Positions 34,601-47,058 of a DNA stretch of 64,000 nt are shown in pieces (the stretch's first letter is position 1; the number at the start of each line of letters is the position of its first letter). Made by a program: the position numbers and the translations under genes. The notes below the pieces were generated by a model that was given only the letters and a program-made list of their open reading frames with translations, was not told the DNA's origin and did not search any database. The DNA is from Mesorhabditis belari. Taxonomy: Eukaryota; Nematoda; Chromadorea; Rhabditida; Rhabditidae. Location of the stretch: assembly GCA_958450365.1 (NCBI GenBank), contig CAUEEP010000733.1, forward strand, positions 3,017,001-3,081,000. Reading direction: 5' to 3'.

Positions 34601-35970
34601 ACGATTGCTAAGAGTCGCTAGTTTTTGAGAAAAACGGCTTTGAAATTTAAAATCACAGTAGGCAATAGATCGTTTAGTGTTGCTTAGGTGACAGTAAACT
34701 TGTTGAGAATGTTTAACGAAGATAATTAGCTTACAAAGTACATCTGAAGTTAAGTACATTTACAAAGTACATTTACAACTGTAATCAAAAAGCTTTCTAG
34801 AAAAACATAGCTAAAGCTGAATACAACAGTTTTCTTTAAACAAGACTCGAATATCCCCATTTTGCACTCAAATTCAATCAAAAACATGTGTTTCTATTGG
34901 AAAAGAGAGAAACATACAAATAATTATCAGAAATTCTTTCCGTTTTCATCGTCGAGTGACCAAATGTGGTTTTTTTCTTTGTGAGTATGAGGGAAATAGG
35001 AAAATAAGAGAATATAGAGAAAAAAATTTGAGAACTATGAGACAAAGAAAATGCAAGAAATGCCCAATTGAATCGGCCTCTTTCTTCCCGAAAATAACCA
35101 CAACACTCAAAATATCTAGAAATATTTGCATTTTTGAGTACTAGGTCACCAGATCTAAAGCTTTCACACAGAAATTTGCAGCTTGAAATAGCACAGGAAG
35201 CCAGTGTTAAGGCCAAAACTCAGGTTGGAGGCTAAGGTTAACCTGGTTTTAGTCTGTAAAAGGATTTAGGCTAATGGTTCCAATATGATTCCAATATGGT
35301 TCGGATACGGTTCCAATATGGTTCCAATATGCTTCCAATTCTTGACCTGATCTGGTTTAGTCTGGCTTTATGAATTGGATAGAATTGGATAGAATTCATG
35401 CAGATTTCAAATATAAAACATCATCAGCTAAAGTTTCGCAAAGAATTCTGTTCAAAATTCATACTTGCACTCAACTCTCATTTTTAATTGATAAATGAAT
35501 AAAGAAAAAGAAAGATGTAAGAAAAGAAAGATGTAAGAATGAATAAAGGAAAAAGAAAGATATAAAGTAGGTGGCAATGAAGACTTGAATCCAAAAATCG
35601 AAGGAATTTAGAATAATTTGGAAAAATCATCGATCGATAAAGTCTTCAAAAATTGTCGGGAAATTGTCGGTGCGCAAGTTTTTTCCAAATTTCAGGGGAT
35701 TGGATCGTTTCAAGGTCATCCCTTTTTCAGAAATCGAGTCGTTTGTGGAAAAGTAGAGAAAAATCGTCGGTCTCTTCGTTTCTCATCAACTATCGCTTTT
35801 CAAATGCGCTCTTTCCTAATTGACCCTGACACTTGTTGTTTGGAGTAGAGGGATTTACACAAAACTCTAATTGTTGCATTGCATTGAGAAAATAAAGCCT
35901 CTAGAACTGATAACTAAGAGAATTTAAGATGTTATAAAAGAATAAAAGCTTGCCAAAGCTCTAGAACATT

Positions 35971-36661
35971 CGGTAAGACTGCAGTTTACCCTCGCCACCA
36001 GCCAATAACCATTAAAAGTGGTTTTTTTACTGTTTTTTTTGCGCTGACTACGAATATCCACATCTCATCGCCGAATACGGCAATTTTTTGCAAAGAATAA
36101 ACTTTGATTATTGATTAAATTAGGTGCCGCGCTCAAGATGGTAAATGGCAAATTTTCTAAAAAACGTTCGGAAACACCTCTAACCCTTAGTAGCTTACGT
36201 TCTCCCCAAGATTAGCTTAGTAGCTTACGTTCCCCCCAAGATTAGCTTAATAGCTTACGTTCCCCCCAAGATGTAAGAATGGCGCATCACGTGGTTTTCC
36301 AGAGCACCCCTGCGATGGGCGAATAAAAAAAAACACTGTGACGCAGGTCACTTCCCCCGCGCACCACGGGCTAGCACGGGCGCCACAGTTCTGCATTCCA
36401 CGGGTAACGTGTGATGCATGCTTTTTCTATGCTTTTTCTTATAACTATGCTTTTTCTAAGCGTTAGAGGTATTTCCGAAAGTTTTTAGAAAATTTTAATT
36501 TTTTTTGCAAAAATTTTACCTTGGGAGACCAAGGCAAAATATTGGAAAAAAATTTTTCGAATTCGGCGATGAGATGTAGATATTCGTAACCAGCGCAAAA
36601 AAAACTGAGTCAGAAAAACGACTTTTGGTGGTCATCCGGGAGGTAAACTGTAGTCTAGCCG
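35971..36661. mobile_element. Long-TIR element, about 690 bp
   Basis: Ends CGGTAAGACTGCAGTTTACC and GGTAAACTGTAGTCTAGCCG are inverted. Further arms match (GCGCTGACTACGAATATCC, CATCTCATCGCCGAATACGG and complements). A 30-bp unit with TAGCTTACGTTC is repeated three times at about 36190-36270. It has no ORF. Confidence 0.82.
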
Positions 36662-37689
36662 TAGATTCTTTCTAGTGCGCTTTTAAAACAGTAATTGGTC
36701 CTCAAAACACTTATAATGTAGGAGAGAAGTAAAGTCTCTAGTTGGATATACTTTTTGCTTAAATAAACACATTCAATCTGGCGCACTCAGTTCTGTTTTA
36801 ATAATGTTTTACTTGAGTGAAAAGGCTAGAAACAAATGAATTAGAAAGGTTGTAGTTGAAGCTTAAGATTAGACTAACAAGCTCTTCAATAAAAATTACA
36901 AATTCAAAAGAAATTTGATCTTTTTTATGCAATAAAATTAGTATAGTAAAAAGAGAAAGCTCATGGCTAAAGAAAAATAAAAACTTCGAAAAAATGGGAT
37001 TATTTCGAGCCGGATGAGGGGCAATTAGAGACGGGCACTCGCTAGACAGAAAAAGAACAAGGAGAAGAAAATGTGAAATGAAAAAAGGAGGGAAAGGTAT
37101 GGCCTTTTATGAGAAAAGATCTCTGATTGGTGAGAAGTGAATTAACGAAGTTCATGTGAAATTGCTGGAAATGTTGATTAGGATCACAGCGTCAAGGTCG
37201 CGTTTTTTGAGAGATCTCAATGTAAACCTCAAGTTTCATATTTAGTCTAAAATTAACTCTTGGCTCGAGTTTGAGCTTAGTGATTTGTGTCTTCACTTAT
37301 TCTAATACTTGCTTGGTTTGGTCAAAAATCAGAGTTGGATCAGATTTTGTAGATTCTTGCGGCACTTTAGATCAAAACTAACTTGAATTTCTAGCATAAA
37401 GCATATGGCCTCATCTGGCTTGATCATTTGTTTTTGAGTCAATTTTTGCACATCTTGATGAGTATTAAAAATTGCTATTGCAGCAATGAACTGCTCTTTA
37501 TCCTCCAAGACTCCAGAAGCAACAAAAAGACAAGAATTAGATCTAAGATTTGAGCCCTTTAAGATAAAAAGTAAGTAGGAAAGATATTAAATTTTCTTTT
37601 AATTAATTGCTCTTTTTTTCAGTTCAAAATAAGATCAAATTGGTTGACTAAGGGAATTGGACTCAAATGGAATTAATAATTATATATAT

Positions 37690-37862
37690 GTTACATCCGA
37701 ATCTGAGGACACGTCCATCTCCGATCCGGACGTCCGAATCTGAGGAGATTCATTCTCCTCTGAAACGGACGTCCGACTCAGAGTCGGACGTCCATCTCTG
37801 AGTCGGACGTCCGTTTCGGAGGAGAATGATCATTCTTCTCGGAATCGAACGTCCTATCTTGA
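37690..37862. repeat. Cluster of GGACGTCCGA palindromes
   Basis: About eight copies of the self-complementary core GGACGTCC, some extended to CGACTCAGAGTCGGACGTCC, alternate in both orientations over about 170 bp, with matched arms such as CGGAGGAGAATGA. It is much richer in GC than its surroundings. Confidence 0.85.
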
Positions 37863-38039
37863 GAACAAATAGTTTAAATGCAAAATCCAATGTTTTGAAC
37901 AAAACAAATGAAATATTGATGCAAACAAATTACAGGTTTCCTTCAAGATAGATTCAGAATTTTCTATGAAATTTGAATTTCCAAACAAAAACAAAGGGAA
38001 ACAAGACCTTGGTAATGCAAAAAAATGCAAATTTTCTAC

Positions 38040-38351
38040 AGGGTTTCTATACTTTATTTAGAAAGAAATAAAGTGCGAAAACGACATGAAAAATGTACCA
38101 GATAAAAGATTACAAAGTCACTTAAAATGCAACGAAGTAGCCCTTTTAAAATCAGACACGGTGGAGATCAAACGCAACTTGTCGGGAAGGGCATTCAAAA
38201 CTTTAATCACACGATTTACAAAAAAAACTCTAGAGGATTTAGAGAAAGCAGATTGGAAATTGGACTCATATGGAATTAATAATGAATTTATTTGATCTAT
38301 CAAGGCTCTGAGCCTGAGTCTATCAAGGCTCTGAGCCTGAGCCTTGAGCAC
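38040..38351 (-). pseudogene. Second LINE RT C-terminal fragment
   Basis: The minus frame 38351-38118 ends FFVNRVIKVLNALPDKLR...STVSDFKRATSLHF, the same C-terminal RT signature (FFxxRV, W/LNxLP, FK) as the fragment at 12160-12692. An AATAAA signal follows in the short 3' UTR. It is truncated at its 5' side. Confidence 0.7.
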
Positions 38352-38660
38352 GTGTGGCTGACTGGTTAAGTGACTTTTATCTTAATCGGAAGGTCGAGGG
38401 TTCGAACCCCACATGCGACATGGTCACCCCCTTCGGATTTCCTTTCCCTTCGGGTTGAGAGGTTTTCTGGAGGGCAGTCTGGTGGTTGTGGCCCCAGTTC
38501 TTTAAAGTGACAAGCCACTCCTTCATCGTCATCTTCCCTTCACCACCAAAAAAGCTATTTAGTTCCCCATTGAGCTTAGGGTTAGGGAGCCGTCTGTCAT
38601 GACGTGGGTTAAGTTAAGATATAGCCTAGTATTGTGTGTGTCGTTGTATTGTGATTGATA
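38347..38660 (+). repeat. tRNA-derived SINE-like unit
   Basis: 38348-38420 has a pol III A box (TGGCTGACTGGTTA) and B box (GGTTCGAACCCC) at tRNA spacing and an approximate acceptor stem (GCACGTG/CACATGC), but a poor T stem. A roughly 230-bp unrelated body follows, including CCCCCTTCGGATTTCC. A short duplicated motif, TATCAAGGCTCTGAGCCTGA, flanks the unit at 38298 and 38710. Confidence 0.7.
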
Positions 38661-39884
38661 TATTTCGTGTATGCGATAAATTCACCACTGGTAGCCCCAG
38701 TCGGTATTTTTATCAAGGCTCTGAGCCTGAGCCTTGATTCTGAGCTTTTTGAGAAAAAAAGCCATTTCGATTTGGCTACAAATTTCAGCGAAAATTCGAT
38801 AAATTGCGAAATTTTGAGTACAAAGAGTACAAATCTAGGATTTTACGATTCAGAAAAAGAGAAAAAGAAAAAAGAAAAAGAATTTTCTGACAAGTTATGA
38901 TTGTGGCGAGTTACTCGTCTGTCTACAAGTTCATTCTTGCTGCAAAGATTTGCAAGAGTAAAGAGAAGCACAGATTTGAATGCAAACAAAGATTTAACAA
39001 CAAAATTTAGTAATTTGATATGAGATAAAGAGAAATATTGTTTTTGAAGGAAGGAAGAGAATTGTTGAGAGATTCCCAGAGCCACGCAGAGTCCAGTTCA
39101 CTCACTCTCCATCCCATATATTTCATTCCAATATTTCATCTCCAAAGCTCAAGACGAAAGGAAAATGAAATGGAAATGAAAAGATTGAGTTTTTTTTGTT
39201 TTTTTGCCAATTTTTTAATCTTAAAAGCTTTGATCTTTCATCAGACAAAACGGAAAAAAATTTTTGATTCGAATTTCCGAATCAAGATTGAAAATTTCAA
39301 GATATTTAAGTAAAATTGAGAAATTTTATTTTGAAAAGATAAAAATAGCTTAATATGTGCTTTATAAAAAAGAAACAATGTAAAAAACACTAATGTTTAC
39401 GAATCAGAGCACAGATTTGTGGGCACTTGTCCCAATGAAAGAAAAAAAGCGAGAAAAAAACCCTAACGATCGAAAAATCCAAATGTTACACACATCGAGA
39501 AAGGAACAATGATTGGAATCGCTTTTTAAGCCAGAAATCGTAAAAACAAGGATTAATTATGAAGGTGTAGAAGGTCTAGAATACAAGTACGTATGTACAA
39601 GCAGCAGTACAAGTTTGCATGCTCTAGACATATTCGTTTTACTGTGATTGTAAGCAATGGCTAAAAAGGTTAATGTTATTTATTGTTTAAAACTTAGAAA
39701 GATTGAGCGAATTGGTTGCGAATTTTGATTAAATTGATTAAATTGATAACTTGTCAAATAAACAAAGGGTTGACCGCGAAAATGTAATCGAAAGAGTCTA
39801 CACTTTCTAAACTCTTTTTTAGATTTTATCACGATTAAAGCTATTCGTTTTATTGAGCCAAAAAATGTTTACAATTCAGAAATT

Positions 39885-40112
39885 TAATAAAGATGAAGGA
39901 TAAGTTACAATTGAAAATGAAGATAGTTGATAAGTTGATGAAGCAATTAAAGATTTAATGAAGATGAAGGATAAGTTACAATTGAAGATGAAGATAAGTT
40001 GATGAAGATAGTTGAAAAGTTGATGAAGATAAGTTAATGAAGATAAGTTGATGAAGATAGTTGATAAGTTGATGAAGATAAGCTGCAATTAAAGATTTAA
40101 TGAAGATGAAGG
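39885..40112. repeat. Imperfect GATGAAGATAAGTT repeats
   Basis: Many imperfect copies of GATGAAGATAAGTTGATG and a longer unit AAAGATTTAATGAAGATGAAGG occur. The open minus frame here is a by-product. Confidence 0.88.
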
Positions 40113-40678
40113 ATTACAAGTTCAAATGTAAAGCTTACAAGAAGAAAAGAGGCTAAGGATTGGCATCGCTTATTGACACCACGTATCGGGGATTTATTTT
40201 CGGAGTGGAGATGGAGGGATCAAAGAGGAAATCATAGAAAAGAGGGTGTCCCGGTTGATCAGTGAGCGGTCATTCTCTCTCTTTCCCCTTTCGATCAAAA
40301 CTGATTCATCGTCGATGTTTATTTGTCTCTTTCATTGTCTGCATACGAATGCACCCATTTCCTTATCTTAAATCGTGATAAGGACTTTTGTTGGGATGTA
40401 AACAGAAGCACGTGAGTGAGTTCTGGTACAGTCTTTAGAGTGGCTTGCTCTTTGTGCTTTAGATGCAAACACAAGCCTTCTGGCGTATTCAAATCTTCAA
40501 GCTAATTGAGAAAGCTTTTGTAGGGAAAAATAAAGAAAAAGCCATTTGCTGAATAGTTTAAATAACTCAAAAGCTTTGAAAATTTTGGGAAAAACTAATT
40601 GAGATATTCTGAAGAATAGTTTTCTCGTTTGAAATAACACAAAACTGAAATAACAGCTTCCTACTTTAGAATCCTGAA

Positions 40679-41340
40679 ATTTTCTCACCAAAAGATCACA
40701 CAAGTTTTGACGGCATGCACCCAAAAAATCCAAGAAAAAGGTCTATGATGTGTTTGGATGTATTTGTTGTGTCTTGAGTTCTCTTCTCTTTCTCTTTCTC
40801 TTCCCCTTTCCCTTTTCTCTTCTTTCAATAGATGAAGCCTCAATATCTCTCTTTTATCATTCAAACACCCATTTGGAAACCCCCATTCTCGTTGATCAGA
40901 AAATGACCGCTCATTTTCATTTGTCTTCAAAATGTTTCCTTGTCTTTTCTTCTCAATATTCACAAAAATCAACACTCGATTTCTCAAGAAGAACTGGGAA
41001 ATTCTTCAAATTTTCTCACCAAAAGATCATACAAGTTTTGACGTCGTGTACCCAAAAAATCCAAGACAAAGGTCTATGATGTGTTTGGATATATTTGTTG
41101 TGTCTTGAGTTCTCTTCCCCTTTCCCTTTCCTCTTCTTTCAATAGATGAAGCCTCAATATCTCTCTTTTATCATTCAAAGACCCAATTTCTGATCGACGA
41201 GGATGGCCTCGTTGATCAGCAAATGACCCCTCATTTTCATTTGTCTTCAAAATGTTTCCTTGTCTTTTCCTCTCAATATTCACAAAAATCAACACTCGAT
41301 TTCTCAAGAAGAACTAGGAAATTCTTCAAATTTTATCATC
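40679..41340. repeat. Tandem segmental duplication, about 330-bp unit
   Basis: Copy 1 (40679-41010) and copy 2 (41012-41335) both run from TTTTCTCACCAAAAGATCA through TCTATGATGTGTTTGGAT and ATCTCTCTTTTATCATTC to AAGAACT(G/A)GGAAATTCTTC, with small indels. Confidence 0.92.
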
Positions 41341-42445
41341 AAAAACTATACGAAAGAAAAAAAAGAAATTGCTGATGATTAGAAAAACTGAATTGATCAC
41401 TTAAAACTTAAAATCTCGAATCTCGAGATTTCTCGAGAAATGGAGAACTTCTGAATTACAGAATCGATATCCGTTTGAAGATGAAAATCATGCAACATAA
41501 AGAAACGTGAAAAATTCAGCTTTCAGATTCAAACATTCACCCAATTCTGTCAAAAAAAGAACAATGTACGCTATATTTCTGCCGCTTGAGCGATTCTCAA
41601 CAAACACACAAAGACAGATGGGGGCTTATTGTTGTGATTGACCAAATGACCATGGAGGCTTTGGAAAAAAGGCAAAACTCATCCAATCCGATACTTTAAT
41701 CCAAATCTATATTATTCACGAGAAACTCTAATGAGTACAATTAGTTTTCAGTTAAATCTCGAGGCTAATGCTCTTGAAAGCTAAAAGAAAGGGCTGTTTT
41801 GTGATTGTTTATGTTAGTTGTAGTATTCTCCTGTTGCAATGTGATTGATTTCCTTGTGGAATAATAATTAGCGTTTATTTAGAGTAATGAAGATGAATGA
41901 AAGTAGAAAAAATGAAAAAACAATGGGAGGAAAAGAAAATCAAAGACACAGACAGCCTAGACAGACGTGAAAGGTGCATTTTAGAAAACAACAATTTTGT
42001 GAGAAACCCTCTTCTCCGTCCTCTTCTCTTCCCTCTCTTCCGCTCTCTTCCCAACAATGTTTTAAACTATCGCTTGAGTTGACGCTAGCTTTCAATGAAA
42101 ATTTAGGTTCAACAACCAAGGTCCTACAGTGCGCTTCTATTGGCTAACAAGGTTTCTATTAGGCTGGCCGATAAATCTGTTTAGAAATGAAAAGTTCACC
42201 AATTGGCCTAGGTTTACTTCAAATAGAAGATGTTTATAAGAAACTTTTCTATCTTTTTACACCAAACTGGGCCCGTTTCCAAGAAAATTCGAGCGCAAAA
42301 ATTCATTTTGCATAAAAGATGATACAAAGGGATTGGCTGAACGGATTTTTCTGAAAATTTGGCTATATGTTCTTTTTCTAATTTCTTTTTTATGTTCTTT
42401 CTTTTTTAAATAGGTTTCTTTGGGTCAAAGTGCAATCACATAATA

Positions 42446-42657
42446 TTAGGTTGGCCAATAAGTAATGCGTGTTTTGACACGATTTTCAAAATACACAAAA
42501 TTAACAAAAGAGAACTTATTAATCGATATATTCTCCACAACAACAAAACATTTCTCCATCGTCCGAGCAAAGAGTGAAGTCCGTCATAATAGAATGAAGC
42601 TGGTTTCGATGAGTAACATCGAAATAAGGAACACGCATTACTTATTGGACAGCCTAA
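42446..42657. mobile_element. Mariner-type MITE, TTAGGTTGGCCAATAAGTAA, 212 bp
   Basis: Termini TTAGGTTGGCCAATAAGTAA with TGCGTGTT and the complement AACACGCATTACTTATTGG are flanked by TA (42444-42445 and 42658-42659). It is internally non-coding. Confidence 0.88.
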
Positions 42658-42775
42658 TAGAATCGTTGCTGTTTTTGACTGCCAGTTCGCACTCGGATCG
42701 AATCGTTGCTCTTCTTGACTGCCAGTTCACACTCCGATCGAATCATTGCTCTTTTTGACTGCCAGTTTACCAGCA
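42658..42775. repeat. Three copies of a 38-bp repeat abutting the MITE
   Basis: The unit AATCGTTGCTGTTTTTGACT plus GCCAGTTCGCACTCGGATCG occurs three times in a row directly after the MITE's target site. Confidence 0.88.
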
Positions 42776-43545
42776 CTCCAAACAAAAGCTCAGAAAGAAA
42801 AGATTTCTTAAGATTTCAACGGTATTATAAAAAAATAATAGACCTTTTTAATTAAGTAAACCGTAGGTGAATCAGTGAATTACCTCTTTCTAAATAGCTT
42901 TCAAAATGAACTATTTCGTTACAATAGTTTTTTAAATAGATAGATTTTAGAAAATCAACAGAAACAGAAGTATCTGATTCATTCCGCTTTTAGTGAACTT
43001 TCAGCAAAAATGTTCCCCATTGGCAAGTATTGCATTATGAATGACACGTGCCAGATAGTGGATAGGGAATGGGGGATCGCTATTACCATTTCACCAAATG
43101 TTTAAGGGTTATGGTGGATGAGGGTACAATGAGGGAGTGTACCCTTTCGAGACACGCAGATCCAGCCAAGCCACGACAAAAGGCCGCACCCTCAGCCTCT
43201 TTTCCCCCCTCTTTTACTTCTTTTTCTCCACCACCAACCAGGGTTCGCATTCAAATTTCGGGTGTGCGACGATCTCTGCCTCTTTCTACTCTCCACCGTC
43301 TACTCGCTCTCAATTCAACCATTCCCTTTTCCTTTCCTTTTCTTTCCTTTTCTTTCCTTTTTCCCATCATGCAGAACACACCCTTTTACCATTGCCTTTT
43401 TCAGGCACTTTTTTTGTAAATTCTCTTCTGTTCATTTCCATATCTCTTTGCCTTTCTTTTCTTCTATTTTTTCCGACTTTTCCTTTCTTTCTTTGGTGAC
43501 GCTAATTTGAATGTTTGAATTGGCAAAGCACTGGATAAAGCTATG

Positions 43546-43892
43546 CTTTGCCTCAGGCTCTAGCCAGTGCTTTGCCTATAGCTTTAGCCAATGATTTGCC
43601 TCAGGCTCTAGCCAGTGCTTTGCCTATAGCTTTAGCCAATGATTTGCCTCAGGCTCTAGCCAGTGCTTTGCCTATAGCTTTAGCCAATGATTTGCCTCAG
43701 GCTCTAGCCAGTGCTTTGCCTATAGCTTTAGCCAATGATTTGCCTCAGGCTCTAGCCAGTGCTTTGCCTATAGCTTTAGCCAATGATTTGCCTCAGGCTC
43801 TAGCCAGTGCTTTGCCTATAGCTTTAGCCAATGATTTGCCTCAGGCTCTAGCCAGTGCTTTGCCTATAGCTTTAGCCAGTGCTTTGCCTTTT
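43546..43892. repeat. 48-bp minisatellite, about seven copies
   Basis: The unit TTGCCTCAGGCTCTAGCCAG followed by TGCTTTGCCTATAGCTTTAG and CCAATGAT repeats with almost no divergence. The period is a multiple of three, so one frame stays open and would give a repeated 16-residue LPQALASALPIALAND. There is no splice, start or domain context for a gene. Confidence 0.93.
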
Positions 43893-44548
43893 GAACCTTT
43901 TACAAAATTTTTACTGATATTTTAATAATTAATTAATTCATAAATCCTTTAAAGATTTCTTTTAGATTCTTTTTAATTCTTTTTAATTCATAGTTTGACT
44001 TAAGAGAATTCTAATTTTACAATTAACTTTCAAATTTGAATAAATTCCCCTAAATTTTGAATTAAACCTTACTATTCGATCTTCTTCTTCTCATCCTGAA
44101 GGTCATTAGAAGTCTTTAAATCTTCAAAAATCTATGTGTTTTCTATTTTAAACTATTATTTAGACTCTATCAGCTCGTTTTTCAAATAAATCTTCAAAAA
44201 TTTCAATCCACTTTTTGAAGCATTTCAAAATGCACACATCTATCCTCCAGGAAACCAACGGCAAAGCTTTTAGCCTTAAAAATACGACACTTTGAATATT
44301 AATATCTGTCAACAGCAATATTTGTGCAAACTATTGGATAATGAGCGGGTGTCGATGCTTACTCAATGCCTTTACAGGCTCTCCTTCCTATCGGCTTTCT
44401 TTCATCTTAAAGCCAGCCGATCTCCCTCAAAGTCTACCGACAATTTCTCCATTTTTTCTCTTTTCTAATCGATTCTTTTCTTGTTACCCAAGTGTGAATT
44501 ATTGCGTTGAATTATGCCCGATTGATTTGTGAGCAGCTGGGAGAGACT

Positions 44549-45380
44549 TTTTCTGTTCAAAGTTTCAGTGAGCTTATCTAAAGCTGATCTAAATTAGAGT
44601 TGAACTTTTGGACTTTTATTGATTAGTTTTGCATGCAATAATTAGCCTAAATCATCAGTTATTGTTAATTTAAATTTGCTTTGATGCTGTAAACTTGCTT
44701 TCATTCATTGTTGATCTTAAAACTAAGGCTTTCAAATATGTTTTTGCAAATGAGAAGATCAAACTCTAGAAGATCAAACAATACTTTATTGTTAACACTA
44801 ACGATACTTGCAACAATATTCGACCAGTTTCTTGCCAGGTTGATTTTAGATTAATCTATTTTATTTGATTTTAAGCATTTCCAGATTACCCTAGTTCTTT
44901 AAGAAAAGGCAAGAAAGTTCTCGAGTAAATCTAGCCATCTAAATTAGAGTCTAACTTGTGGACCTTTGTTAATGACTTTTTCTGTTGAAAGTTTCATTGA
45001 GCTTATCTAAAGCTGATCTAAATTAGAATCTAACTTTTGGACTTTTGTGAATTACTTTTGCATGCAATAGTTAACTTAAATCATCAGTTATTGTTAATTT
45101 GAATTTGCTTTGATGCTGTAAATTTGCTTTCATTCATTGTTGATCTTAAAACTAAGGCTTTCAAACATGTTTTTTGTAAATGAGAAGATCAAACTCTAGA
45201 AGATCAAACGAGAAGATCAAACAATACTTTATTGTAAACATTAACAATACTGGCAAAAATATTCGACCAATTTCTTGCCAGGTTGCTTTCAGATTAATCT
45301 ATTTTATTTGGTTTTAAGCATTTCCAGATTACCCTAGTTCTATAAAACAAGGTAATAAAGTTCTCGAGTAAATCTAGCCA
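44549..45380. repeat. Tandem segmental duplication, about 410-bp unit
   Basis: Copy 1 (about 44549-44950) and copy 2 (about 44977-45378) share GTTTCA(G/T)TGAGCTTATC, AAATCATCAGTTATTGTTAA, TTTGCTTTGATGCTGTAAA and TTCTCGAGTAAATCTAGCCA in order, at roughly 93% identity by eye. Confidence 0.92.
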
Positions 45381-46808
45381 TCACAGATTACAATCTAGTC
45401 AATTAATGAATTACTCTTCAATCACTTCAAAGTAATACAGGCATATCTTGGTTTGAGATCTAATTCGTTTTCTCAAATCTTAGCAATCTTTGTCTTCTAA
45501 AATTCCCCATCTCATTCCTGTTTAGATTCATTCATTCATTCCATTGCCAATCGGTTATCGATTTTTCTAGGGCACCATTTGGTGACCCTTGATGGGTTTT
45601 TGGCTTGGGGTATCTTTCTTTTCTCTTTTCTTTTTCTTTTCTGTGCAATCTCTCTCCATTCTTCTTCTATCATCTTTTCCACACTCATTACCCCATCTTC
45701 TACCCCATCTTCTACCCCATCTTCTACCCCAATCCCATTGCGTAATCTCTTCCATATCTCTTCCCCCATCTATCCACTTTTGAGAGAATGTTTACAGAGT
45801 TAGAAATTCGAGATTTTTATTGTATAACAGCTTCTAGTAGCATTTGTTTTAAAGCTTAAAACCTTTAAAATTGCAGTAAATAGTAAGTTCTAAGGAAAGA
45901 TTGAACTTCAAGCTTCAGTACTGTAGCTTTCTGTAATTAGAATTAACTTTTTAAGCCTTGTAACAGCTAGAATCAGTTTTCTGGTCAGCTTGCTGACTGT
46001 TCTAGTTTTTTTGGGTCAGATAGAAAGTAAAACTCTCTGTTGGTCTCTTAAAATTGGCACTGGATTTAAGGCAAACATCAGATTACTGTAACTAAAGCCT
46101 AGTTATAGAAATTTATCTTTTATGGAAGCTTTGGGGACATAACCCTCTGCCCCTATCCGATTCACTAATCCGATCCGATTGCGTAACTGTCCCAAAAATC
46201 TTTCCCCTCCTGTCCATCCACTTTGGGGTATTGTTTACTCGATGAAGTGTTAGAATAAGAGCTCTCATTACTCTCTTGAAGAATTTTGAAGTAGATCAGT
46301 CAATTTGAATGAGTTTATGAGAGTCTACAAAAAACAAGAAACAAAAAATGTTGCATAACTTTGACAGAATTTTTTTTGGGTTGTTTCGAGAAACTTTCAC
46401 TAAAGTAATTTGAAGGCAAAAGCCAGAAAATCATATAAATACGATAGGCAATAGTTTAAGCCAACTCTCCTATTTACCCAAAAGGGTTCACTTACCATTT
46501 AATGTTTGTCTATCTATTCCTGTTTGCCAAAGTGCTCAATTCATTCATCTCTCAAGTTGACAACATTTTGCTGATGGCATTCCATCCACAGTTGGTTGAT
46601 TATTTTATGACTTCTCGATGGACAGCGAGATGAGAAGAATGATTGTAATTGACTCTATCGGTCATCTAGTGAAATGAAACAACTGCAAGGGGTTTAGATT
46701 ACTTGAAGTTCTCAAAGAAAGAAGTAATCGCTTGCTTTATTGTTAGATACAAATAAAGGCTTCTTTCTTCTTCCATCTTGTCTTTTCCTTTTTCTTTTGG
46801 CAAGTTAA

Positions 46809-47058
46809 GGTACCGGATAGGTCAGTAAGCAAGTCAGGTTAGAGTAAGCAAGCAACGGGAAAGCAGAAGATCGGGGGTTCATTCTTCGGAAATCTACTTA
46901 TCACCGGATAGGTCAATGGCTAGAGTAAGTAAGCAAAGGAAAAGCAGAAGGTCGGGTTCAATCTTCGGGAAATCTACTTATCACCGGATAGGTCAATGGT
47001 TAGAGTAAGCAAGCAATGGGAAAGCAGAAGATCGGGGGTTCATTCTTCGGAAATCTAC
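46809..47058 (+). repeat. Three tandem tRNA-like units
   Basis: A roughly 82-bp unit starting ACCGGATAGGTCA(A/G)TGG, with TAGAGTAAGCAAGCAA and GGGTTCATTCTTCGG, is repeated three times. Spacing of the box A-like (TAGGTCAATGGTTAGAG) and box B-like (GGGGGTTCATTC) motifs is tRNA-like, but the stems do not form a real tRNA. Confidence 0.75.

Noticed and set aside
35618..35848. 76-codon + frame
   Set aside because: No recognisable domain, neighbours or splice signals; composition like the surrounding non-coding DNA.
43069..43510. Overlapping frames of 82-120 codons in a C/T-rich region
   Set aside because: Three frames are open at once because of pyrimidine-rich composition; no motif or splice pattern.
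43548..43925. 125-codon frame of LPQALASALPIALAND repeats
   Set aside because: Produced by a 48-bp minisatellite; no splice sites, conserved domain or gene context.
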